From assembly GCA_937902665.1 (NCBI GenBank), contig CALELM010000036.1:1-6516 (forward strand): a stretch of DNA of 6,516 bases. Direction: 5' to 3'. How positions within the stretch are numbered: the first letter of the stretch is position 1; every line of letters begins with the position of its first letter. Made by a program: the position numbers and the translations under genes. The stretch comes from an uncultured Selenomonadaceae bacterium. Its GTDB lineage: Bacteria; Bacillota; Negativicutes; Selenomonadales; Selenomonadaceae. Positions 1-5,045 of the stretch are shown piece after piece. Under the pieces are notes generated by a model. The model ran no database searches, was not told the DNA's origin, and was given only the letters and a program-made list of their open reading frames with translations.

Positions 1-55
1 AACGCGAATTGGAGGGAAAATGCTTATGGCATTTTCTTGAACAATGGCGTTATAA
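1..55 (+). repeat. Direct repeat copy 1 (palindrome-bearing, promoter-like)
   Basis: Bases 1-55 match 4907-4961 at 54 of 55 positions; the only mismatch is base 6 against 4912. The repeat may extend left of the window. Inside it is an 8-bp inverted repeat, GAAAATGC (16-23) and GCATTTTC (29-36), with a 5-base loop. It ends in TATAA, a possible -10 element. In this copy the next base is G (TATAAG), against T (TATAAT) in the copy before lepA. Its role is unknown: operator plus promoter, or the end of a dispersed repeat. Confidence 0.85.
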
Positions 56-68
56 GCAGAAGGATTTT

Positions 69-98
69 GGGCGGCAGCATGTTCCTGCCGTCTTTTCT
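69..98 (+). terminator. Hairpin followed by T-rich run, possible terminator or attenuator
   Basis: CGGCAG (72-77) pairs with CTGCCG (85-90) around a 7-base loop. The stem extends by G-C and G-U pairs to 69/93, and TTTTCTT follows. It lies between the promoter-like end of repeat copy 1 and the likely start of the first gene. It could therefore attenuate that gene or end an upstream transcript. The T run is interrupted, so this is tentative. Confidence 0.35.
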
Positions 99-203
99 TG
101 TATCAGGGCAAATGTTGGGGCAGGAGCGGTTTCGGATTTTTTCGGTATTATGGAGAATATCATAGATCCGAAGGAATTAGCTAGGAATGGAAGGGAATTG
201 GTT

Positions 204-1148
204 ATGGAAAATGAGGTTCATGTTTCTGCGGAGTCTTTTTCGGGAGCTGGCATCAGGGGGCTGACGGGGCAGGAAGAGCAAGGGGTATTTCTTTTTTTGC
301 TGGAAAAGACAGGGACGCTCCTGTTTTCTTTCCGACTTGAGGACGACAGCCTTTCCTTCCTGCAGGTGTCTTCCCGTGGGGAAAGGCTGGAATGCACGGT
401 TGAGGGATTTACGGACTGCCTTCAGAGGGCCTCTCATGATACAGGTCAAGGCGTTGCGAAAGCTGCGCAAAGCCTGTTGGAAGCAAAGGAAAAGCAAGCA
501 GAGGGAACTGTGAGATACCATGGGTCACTTTTCTCGAATTCCGTGAAGGAGTATCAGCTGGACTACCGTTCCTTGGCGGATGAAGCAGGAAAGGTCTATG
601 CCGTGATCGGGCATGCTGTCCCTGTTGGGGCTGTGCTTGGCAGGGACAGGGAGAAGCCGGCAGAGTGGGGGAGATTTGCTTTTTACAGGGAAGAGGAAAT
701 GGAAGGGGAGGTAAATTCCTGCCTTGCTCGGCTGCAGCAGGGTGAAAAGGGCATACTGTTTCTGGTTTCCATTTTAGATGTGAAGGAAAACGCTAGTTCC
801 CAAAAGGAGAAAAATGCTTATTTTCGAGCCGTTGTGGAAGCGATTCAGTCAGATTTCCGAGGTGAGGATATTTTGGGGCAGGCAGGACGGGATTGCTTGG
901 CTGTGTTCCTTTGCGGTCATGTGTCGATTGATATTATCGAGCGCAGGGCGCAGCGGATTATAGACCTTTGCATTCGTGTGCCGAATTCGGACGCAAAAAA
1001 TTTCTCCTGCAACATTGGGATATCAGCGACAAGCGTTGGCAGAAAGCGTTACGATGCCATGCTGAAGGAAGCAAGAGAGGCATTGGGGGCTATTATGTTG
1101 ATACATGGCAAAAACCAGTATCGTTTGTTTGAGGAAGAAAAATATTGA
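204..1148 (+). CDS. PAS-like / degenerate GGDEF signalling protein
   Basis: Probable cytoplasmic signalling protein of 314 residues from the ATG at 204. Residues about 33-140 look like a PAS fold, with a closing strand pair around YRSLADEAGKVYAVIGHAV. Residues about 184-310 follow the GGDEF pattern: SILDV start, LGQAGRDCLAVFL (224-236), CNIGIS (269-274) and an AREALG...HGKNQY end (290-306). The GGDEF signature is replaced by GRDCL, so cyclase activity is unlikely. RGED (219-222) occupies the RxxD inhibitory-site position, so c-di-GMP binding is possible. No membrane segment or signal peptide is seen. I chose 204 because GGAAGGG (189-195) sits 8 bases before it. The ATG at 150 lacks a good site. 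The frame is open to the left edge, so a longer or 5'-truncated gene is possible; a TTG at 9 would put the start inside the repeat, which I doubt. The gene converges on nrdG with 13 bases between stops. Confidence 0.72.
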   Translation: MENEVHVSAESFSGAGIRGLTGQEEQGVFLFLLEKTGTLLFSFRLEDDSLSFLQVSSRGERLECTVEGFTDCLQRASHDTGQGVAKAAQSLLEAKEKQAEGTVRYHGSLFSNSVKEYQLDYRSLADEAGKVYAVIGHAVPVGAVLGRDREKPAEWGRFAFYREEEMEGEVNSCLARLQQGEKGILFLVSILDVKENASSQKEKNAYFRAVVEAIQSDFRGEDILGQAGRDCLAVFLCGHVSIDIIERRAQRIIDLCIRVPNSDAKNFSCNIGISATSVGRKRYDAMLKEAREALGAIMLIHGKNQYRLFEEEKY

Positions 1149-1161
1149 AAACAGGGGAGGA

Positions 1162-1656
1162 TCAGGTCAGGTACTGTACCGAGCCGTGGCTTCGTGTGGC
1201 GTTCATGTCGATGATGCGTTGGTTTTTTGAGCCTCGAAAGCGCAGTGTGAGATCACGTTGCCCTTCGATATACTTCCCATCCACGAGCACATCGATTTCT
1301 TGGAGCAGTGCCGCAGTCTGCGGGTGGTTCTTTTGGGTCAGTTCCTCTAATGTGTAGCCGCTGTAGCACCAGATATTGAGTCCCTTGGCATGAACTTTTT
1401 TGGCAAGCGAGCAAAGGGGTTCGGGCTGGCAGAAGGGTTCTCCTCCGCTGAAGGTGATGCCGGAAAGCAGGGGATTGCTTAGGAGCATTTTCAGGATTTC
1501 TTCTGTGTCTATGGTTTTGCCTGCATGGAAGTCGTGCGTTTCCGGATTGTGGCAGCCTTGGCAATGGTGAGGGCAGCCCTGCACGAATACGGTCAGCCGG
1601 CAGCCGTCCCCGTCAACGAAGGACTCTTCTTCGATTCCTGCAATGTTAAGTGTCAT
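1162..1656 (-). CDS. nrdG: Anaerobic ribonucleotide reductase activating protein (radical SAM activase)
   Basis: A 164-residue radical-SAM enzyme. It uses S-adenosylmethionine and a 4Fe-4S cluster to place the glycyl radical on class III ribonucleotide reductase, allowing dNTP synthesis without oxygen. The cluster motif CxxxCxxC is C28, C32 and C35 (GCPHHCQGC). GGE at 71-73 is the SAM-binding motif, and VDGKYI (125-130) and FRGSKNQRIID (140-150) are hallmark C-terminal NrdG motifs. Length is normal for the family. The ATG at 1656 has GAAGGA just upstream with suitable spacing. An in-frame TTG at 1713 preceded by AAAGGAGG would add 19 residues, but that part (MQAASSSCPYHNH...) is unlike the family and its site lies in a hairpin. 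The gene follows the small glycyl radical gene on the same strand after a 73-base gap, probably one operon. Confidence 0.93.
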   Translation of the reverse strand: MTLNIAGIEEESFVDGDGCRLTVFVQGCPHHCQGCHNPETHDFHAGKTIDTEEILKMLLSNPLLSGITFSGGEPFCQPEPLCSLAKKVHAKGLNIWCYSGYTLEELTQKNHPQTAALLQEIDVLVDGKYIEGQRDLTLRFRGSKNQRIIDMNATRSHGSVQYLT

Positions 1657-1699
1657 TTGATTTCCTTCTTTTCTGTGATTATGATATGGACAGGAAGAA

Positions 1700-1726
1700 G
1701 AGGCTGCCTGCAATGCAGGCAGCCTC
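1700..1726 (-). promoter_or_regulatory. 27-bp near-perfect palindrome between the two nrd genes
   Basis: GAGGCTGCCTGCA and its exact complement flank one central base, so an RNA stem of about 11-12 bp with a tiny loop is expected. It starts three bases after the stop codon of the upstream gene. On the minus strand it is followed by TTCTTCC, a weak U tract, so it may be a partial terminator or a processing/stability hairpin that sets the ratio of the two products. The arm nearest the stop also contains most of an AAAGGAGG ribosome-binding sequence (1730-1723). Confidence 0.7.
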
Positions 1727-1729
1727 CTT

Positions 1730-2014
1730 TTAGTGAATTCCGTGCTTTATGCGGTCATGCTCCTCGGAACGCTTGGCATCGTTCCAGCGGTCAATCGTCC
1801 CGACAAGGTAACCGGTAATGCGGCGGATGCGCTCAAATTTTTGCGGCTGCAGCACATAGCTGAGTGAAACATTGTCATCTCCTGCCGCCTTGATGGCAAG
1901 ACTGGAGAGTGGCTCCTTTGTCTGGTTTTCCACATAGTCGATGTAGTTGGAGATTTCTGCTTCCGAGATGTTGGTCATGCCGTCAATGGTTACCTGGATT
2001 CCGTTTACTAACAT
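1730..2014 (-). CDS. Small stand-alone NrdD-type glycyl radical domain protein
   Basis: A 94-residue protein whose C-terminal third matches the tail of anaerobic ribonucleoside-triphosphate reductase: RIRRITGYLVGTIDRWNDAK from residue 62, then SEEHDRIKH. G68 in RITGYL is the predicted glycyl radical site. Known NrdD is about 600-750 residues with a catalytic barrel, active-site cysteines and a zinc-binding cysteine cluster. This protein has no cysteine, so it cannot be a reductase alone. It may be a spare glycyl radical subunit (compare GrcA/YfiD for pyruvate formate-lyase), a subunit of a split reductase, or a regulator; this is inference. ATG 2014 is chosen for its AGGTGA site (2027-2022, 7-base gap) and because the promoter places transcription start near 2092. 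The frame is open to ATG 2092 (120 residues), but that start has no good binding site and hardly any leader. Confidence 0.8.
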   Translation of the reverse strand: MLVNGIQVTIDGMTNISEAEISNYIDYVENQTKEPLSSLAIKAAGDDNVSLSYVLQPQKFERIRRITGYLVGTIDRWNDAKRSEEHDRIKHGIH

Positions 2015-2051
2015 GGAGTAATCACCTGTCCTCGTTTTGTATATTGCACTT

Positions 2052-2078
2052 CGCAGAAGTAACGCACGTCCTTCTGCG
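2052..2078 (-). promoter_or_regulatory. Leader hairpin upstream of the small glycyl radical gene
   Basis: CGCAGAAG and CTTCTGCG form a perfect 8-bp stem with an 11-base loop. It lies inside the predicted 5' leader, between the inferred transcription start near 2092 and the AGGTGA site at 2027-2022. A structural or regulatory role is inferred. It could be incidental if translation really starts at 2092. Confidence 0.45.
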
Positions 2079-2098
2079 GTAATGTTCATCATGCCCTA

Positions 2099-2128
2099 AT
2101 TATACAATATCTATGATTGCTGAGTCAA
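2099..2128 (-). promoter_or_regulatory. Sigma-A type promoter of the nrd module
   Basis: Reading the minus strand, TTGACT (2128-2123) is followed by 18 bases and TATAAT (2104-2099): five of six and six of six consensus matches. Transcription should begin near 2092. This supports translation from ATG 2014, with a leader of about 78 bases, rather than from ATG 2092. Confidence 0.75.
2102..2117. promoter_or_regulatory. Possible NrdR box overlapping the nrd -10
   Basis: ATACAATATCTATGAT matches about 12 of 16 positions of the NrdR consensus (acaCwAtATaTwGtgt) as I recall it, with a good left half and a weak right half. It overlaps the -10 box, a position that would allow repression. NrdR normally binds two boxes about 31 bp apart, and I see no convincing second box. 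Tentative. Confidence 0.3.
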
Positions 2129-2149
2129 TAGATGTACCACATATTGTAA

Positions 2150-2328
2150 TTATCCACAGGGAGGCACAGGAAATATCCACACAGGAAAATGCATAAACAG
2201 CCAAAAAAATGAATATATATGATGCCTAGTTGCCGTCCTATTGAAGCTGCACGGAGGCAGGATGAATAAACTTCCTTTTGAAAAGATTGTCCACACAGAA
2301 AAAAGTTCTCCACAGGGCTTGTGGAGAA
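2150..2328. promoter_or_regulatory. Cluster of five DnaA-box-like 9-mers
   Basis: TTATCCACA at 2150-2158 is a perfect DnaA box. One-mismatch versions are ATATCCACA (2173-2181), TTGTCCACA (2287-2295), TTCTCCACA (2306-2314) and, on the minus strand, TTCTCCACA (2328-2320). The last two form a 9-bp inverted repeat with a 5-base spacer. An AT-rich stretch lies between at about 2200-2220. No dnaA, dnaN or rep gene is nearby, so a chromosomal origin is unlikely. DnaA titration or DnaA control of the adjacent nrd promoter is possible. Confidence 0.5.
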
Positions 2329-2352
2329 GTTCGGGATGCAACAGACCCGTGT

Positions 2353-2544
2353 TCCCATGTTCAAGGTTACTTTTTGTGACCTTGAAAGTTCTGTAACTTC
2401 ATCCATGGAGAGTTGGAACATGAAATCAGCTGGGAAACGCTCGATATTGCGTTTTATTTGTTGGTTGAATGCCTTTGTGGTGTACCCATAAATTTCGGCA
2501 AGTTCATAGTCAAGCATGACTTTTTTGCTGCGCGCTTCATATAT
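2353..2544 (-). pseudogene. Decayed ORF6N-domain gene remnant
   Basis: Reading the minus strand from 2544, the frame gives IYEARSKKVMLDYELAEIYG, then YTTKAFNQQIKRN, IERFPADFMFQLS and a SRSQKVTLNMG end. This is the core of the ORF6N domain found in phage antirepressor-like proteins. A TGA (2547-2545) lies directly before it, with no start codon or ribosome binding site upstream. After NMG the frame continues to 2125 with no family resemblance and through the DnaA-box cluster. Both ends are therefore lost, and no DNA-binding protein is likely to be made. It suggests a former prophage or mobile element here. An internal ATG at 2517 exists, but the product would be a fragment. Confidence 0.75.
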
Positions 2545-2548
2545 TCAA

Positions 2549-2605
2549 AAAAAATGAGGCTGTGCATAAGTGAATTCTCGCTCATGCAACAGCCCCTTTT
2601 TGTTG
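2549..2605. terminator. Imperfect hairpin with flanking A and T runs
   Basis: GGCTGTGCAT (2558-2567) pairs with ATGCAACAGCC (2584-2594) with one bulged base. An A run (2547-2554) lies on the left and CCCCTTTTT on the right, giving a terminator shape in both directions. It separates the ORF6N remnant from the promoter of the AAA-ATPase gene. It may end minus-strand transcription entering the remnant. Confidence 0.5.
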
Positions 2606-2631
2606 CGATTTTCCTCGTTGGATTGTATGAT
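2603..2631 (+). promoter_or_regulatory. Promoter of the AAA-ATPase-like gene
   Basis: TTGCGA (2603-2608), a 17-base spacer and TATGAT (2626-2631) resemble a sigma-A promoter. The expected start near 2638 gives a short leader of about 23 bases containing AGGAGGG (2647-2653), seven bases before the ATG. Confidence 0.6.
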
Positions 2632-2660
2632 AGAATCAAGAAGAATAGGAGGGATGTTCT

Positions 2661-4358
2661 ATGCGGACAGTAGTAGTTGGCGTTCAGGATTTTGCAAAGT
2701 TGCGGGAGAACAAATATTTCTATATAGACAAGACTTCGTTTATCAAGGAATGGTGGGAGTGTGGAGATGATGCAACTGCCATTATGCGTCCTCGCAGGTT
2801 CGGCAAGACCTTGACGATGGATATGGTGGCGAAGTTCTTTTCCATAGAATACCAAGGACGGAGCGATTTGTTCGAGGGGCTTTCCATCTGGGAGGATGAG
2901 AAGTATAGAAATTTGCAAGGGACATATCCCGTGATTTTCCTCAGCCTTGCCGGTGTGAAGGCTGCCAGCTTCGATAGAGCCATCTCTCTGCTGAACCGTG
3001 TGGTGGCACAGCTTTATGAGAAAAACAGCTACCTGCTTTCTTCGGAGGTTCTGAGCAAGGAGGAGAAGGAGAGATACCTTCAGGTTTCGGCTGATATGTC
3101 ATGGGCGACAGCAGCTTTTTCCATAAATCAGCTGTGCGATTATTTGCAAAGGTACTATGGGAAAAAGGTAATTGTTCTCCTCGATGAGTATGACACGCCG
3201 ATGCAGGAGGCTTATGTGCATGGCTATTGGGATGAAATGGTGGAATTTCTGCGAGCATTTTTCCATGCGGCATTTAAGACGAATCCCTACATGGAGCGTG
3301 GCTTGATGACGGGAATTACGAGAATTAGCAAGGAGTCTATTTTCTCGGATCTTAATCATTTGAAAGTGATTACACTGCAATCGAGCAAGTATGCGGATTC
3401 TTTTGGTTTCACGGAGGCAGAGGTCTTTGCGGCAATGGATGAGTTCGGCTATACGAACAAGGATGCGGTCAAGCGTTGGTATGATGGCTTTACGATTGGA
3501 AAGAAAACGGACATCTACAATCCTTGGTCAATCATCAATTTCCTGCAGGAGGGAGAACTCAAGGCATACTGGGCAAATACAAGTGCCAATTCCCTCATTG
3601 GACTGCTTATCCAGCAGGGAACGCATGAAATCAAGATTCCCTTTGAGGACTTGCTTGCAGGAAAGCCGATTCGTGCATGGCTGGACGACCAAATTGTCTT
3701 TCACCAGTTGGATGGGAAAGTTTCTGCTGTCTGGTCGCTTCTTTATGCGAGCGGTTACTTGAAGGGGACACCGCTCACGGGAGGAGATGGGGACATCCCC
3801 GAAAGAGAGTACGAGCTTGCCATTACAAACAGGGAGACTCGCCAAATGTTTGTCGGGATGTTCCAAGGCTGGTTCCGTGACACGAAGGCAGGGACGTATT
3901 ACAACAGCTTTGTGCAGGCACTTCTGGCAGATGATGCAGAAGCGATGGAGGAGTATATGAACAAGGTCTCTCTGGCGGTCTTTAGTTACTTTGATACGGG
4001 AAATCATCCATTGGAGGAGGCAGAGCCGGAGAGGTTCTACCATGGTTTCGTGCTGGGACTGATGGCAGATATGCGTGACAGGTTTGTTTTGACATCAAAC
4101 CGGGAGAGCGGATTTGGCAGGTATGACGTGATGCTGGAGCCGAAGAATGACAGGGACAATGCTGTCATTATCGAGTTCAAGGTGCATAAGCCAAGAAGGG
4201 AGAAAAGTCTGGAGGAGACCGTGCAGGCGGCACTCCGGCAGATTGAGGAGAAGAAGTATCGTGAGGCACTGGTGGAGAAGGGATTTGCAAGAGAGAGGAT
4301 TCGTGCCTATGGTTTTGCATTCCAAGGAAAAAAAGTGCTGATCGGCAGAGGTGAGTGA
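2661..4358 (+). CDS. AAA-ATPase-like protein with C-terminal PD-(D/E)XK nuclease-type domain
   Basis: An intact 565-residue protein of the AAA-ATPase_like (PF09820) plus PDDEXK_9 (PF08011) architecture. The N-terminal ATPase part has VGVQDFAKLRENKYFYIDKT, a family-type P-loop RPRRFGKT (43-50), Walker B IVLLDEYD (171-178), GITRIS (218-223), YDGFTIG (274-280) and YNPWSI (286-291). The C-terminal part has FYHGFVLGL (459-467), GRYDVML (486-492) and IIEFKV (503-508); D489, E505 and K507 fit PD-(D/E)XK nuclease active-site positions. No signal peptide or membrane segment is seen. The cellular role of this family is not established; defence, repair or mobile-element maintenance are guesses. The ATG has a strong AGGAGGG site, its own promoter and a strong terminator, so it is a single-gene unit. 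It is flanked by an ORF6N relic, suggesting an accessory insert. All key motifs look intact. Confidence 0.93.
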   Translation: MRTVVVGVQDFAKLRENKYFYIDKTSFIKEWWECGDDATAIMRPRRFGKTLTMDMVAKFFSIEYQGRSDLFEGLSIWEDEKYRNLQGTYPVIFLSLAGVKAASFDRAISLLNRVVAQLYEKNSYLLSSEVLSKEEKERYLQVSADMSWATAAFSINQLCDYLQRYYGKKVIVLLDEYDTPMQEAYVHGYWDEMVEFLRAFFHAAFKTNPYMERGLMTGITRISKESIFSDLNHLKVITLQSSKYADSFGFTEAEVFAAMDEFGYTNKDAVKRWYDGFTIGKKTDIYNPWSIINFLQEGELKAYWANTSANSLIGLLIQQGTHEIKIPFEDLLAGKPIRAWLDDQIVFHQLDGKVSAVWSLLYASGYLKGTPLTGGDGDIPEREYELAITNRETRQMFVGMFQGWFRDTKAGTYYNSFVQALLADDAEAMEEYMNKVSLAVFSYFDTGNHPLEEAEPERFYHGFVLGLMADMRDRFVLTSNRESGFGRYDVMLEPKNDRDNAVIIEFKVHKPRREKSLEETVQAALRQIEEKKYREALVEKGFARERIRAYGFAFQGKKVLIGRGE

Positions 4359-4374
4359 GAATAGAAGCGTATAA

Positions 4375-4414
4375 ACATAAAAATACCCGCTCTTTTGAGC
4401 GGGTATTTTTATGT
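4375..4414. terminator. Strong bidirectional Rho-independent terminator
   Basis: Arms 4375-4392 and 4397-4414 form a perfect 18-bp stem around a TTTT loop, with a GC core (ACCCGCTC/GAGCGGGT) and A/T tracts on both sides. It lies between the convergent AAA-ATPase gene (stop 4358) and rpsT (stop 4426) and can end both transcripts. Confidence 0.92.
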
Positions 4415-4425
4415 CATGTGCAAAA

Positions 4426-4689
4426 TTAAGCCATAGCATTGACCTTGCGAGCCAAACGGGACTTCTTGCGGGCAGCGCAATTCTTGTGATATACATGATT
4501 TGCAGCAGCCTGATCGATCGTCTTGCAAGCAAGAGAAAGGAGGGACTTCGCTTCGTCAGCGTTTCCAGCTTCTACAGCATCAAGAACACGACGGGAAGCA
4601 GTGCGAACGCGGGACTTTTCAGCGGCGTTCTTCGCATGGCGCTTCGCATCAGATTTTACACTCAGGATAGATGCTTTGATATTCGGCAA
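4426..4689 (-). CDS. rpsT: 30S ribosomal protein S20
   Basis: An 87-residue basic protein that binds 16S rRNA early in small-subunit assembly. It begins MPNIKASILSVKSDAKRHAK and contains EKSRVRTASR, a helical acidic stretch (AVEAGNADEAKSLL) and the typical IDQAAANHVYHKNCAARKKS and RLARKVNAMA end. The start is TTG at 4689: the ribosome binding sequence AGGGGGTGA ends five bases before it. A GTG at 4698 would lie inside that sequence and add three residues (VNH) not typical of S20, which normally opens M(A/P)NIK. E. coli rpsT also uses UUG, so a weak start may matter for its control. It has its own promoter and shares a terminator with the convergent gene. Confidence 0.95.
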   Translation of the reverse strand: MPNIKASILSVKSDAKRHAKNAAEKSRVRTASRRVLDAVEAGNADEAKSLLSLACKTIDQAAANHVYHKNCAARKKSRLARKVNAMA

Positions 4690-4724
4690 ATGATTCACCC
4701 CCTTGACAACTTATTACGACAAAC

Positions 4725-4753
4725 ATTCTACCATGCAGGGCAGGAAAAAGCAA
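4725..4753 (-). promoter_or_regulatory. rpsT promoter
   Basis: On the minus strand, TTGCTT (4753-4748), a 17-base spacer and TAGAAT (4730-4725) precede rpsT. Transcription should begin near 4718, giving a leader of about 30 bases that carries AGGGGGTGA. Confidence 0.7.
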
Positions 4754-4906
4754 CTGTTTATTTTGAAGGGGAAGGCAGCAAGGCGGTTGTGGAGAGGAAA
4801 TCTTCTTGCCAGTAACGAAGCTAAAGATGTCCCCTTCCTCAACAGCTTGCTGTAAGTGGGGGAAATCAAATTTTAACAAGCGGTGAGCAAACTTTCGCTT
4901 CGTTGA

Positions 4907-4961
4907 AACGCAAATTGGAGGGAAAATGCTTATGGCATTTTCTTGAACAATGGCGTTATAA
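4907..4961 (+). repeat. Direct repeat copy 2, upstream of lepA
   Basis: This copy matches bases 1-55 with a single mismatch at 4912. The 8-bp inverted repeat sits at 4922-4929 and 4935-4942. The repeat runs into TATAAT (4957-4962), a full -10 consensus, without a clear -35 at normal spacing. Identity stops at 4962. The left end cannot be defined, because the other copy meets the window edge. The rest of the 4699-5045 gap holds the rpsT and lepA promoters and no gene I can support. Confidence 0.85.
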
Positions 4962-4975
4962 TGTTTGGCAATGTC

Positions 4976-5005
4976 TAGCAATTTTCTTCCCTTTTGGGCT
5001 ATAAT
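4976..5005 (+). promoter_or_regulatory. Possible lepA promoter
   Basis: TATAAT at 5000-5005 lies 40 bases before the lepA start, which suits a leader of about 33 bases. The -35 region is poor: TAGCAA (4976-4981) at 18-base spacing. A second TATAAT at 4957-4962, at the end of the repeat, could be an alternative start. Confidence 0.45.
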
Positions 5006-5045
5006 GAAAATGAGAGGGTACGCTTAGAAGAAAGGATTTGTTTGA

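Noticed and set aside
9..203. TTG at 9 as the start of the GGDEF-type protein
   Set aside because: The first 16 codons would lie in a repeat also found in the non-coding region before lepA, with no suitable ribosome binding site, and the peptide does not resemble a signalling-domain N terminus.
2150..2328. Chromosomal replication origin
   Set aside because: DnaA-like boxes alone do not make an origin. There is no dnaA, dnaN, rpmH, rep or par gene in the window.
3528..4043. 171-codon minus-strand frame inside the AAA-ATPase gene
   Set aside because: It is antisense to a well-supported gene, with no motifs and no ribosome binding site.
4814..4904. Distant inverted repeat AACGAAGC / GCTTCGTT
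   Set aside because: Only 8 bp with 75 bases between the arms and no extension, so chance is a sufficient explanation.
4649..4981. 110-codon minus-strand frame upstream of and overlapping rpsT
   Set aside because: It overlaps the rpsT promoter and 5' end and the repeat, lacks a ribosome binding site and matches no family I know. Its middle part is noted only as a low-interest finding.
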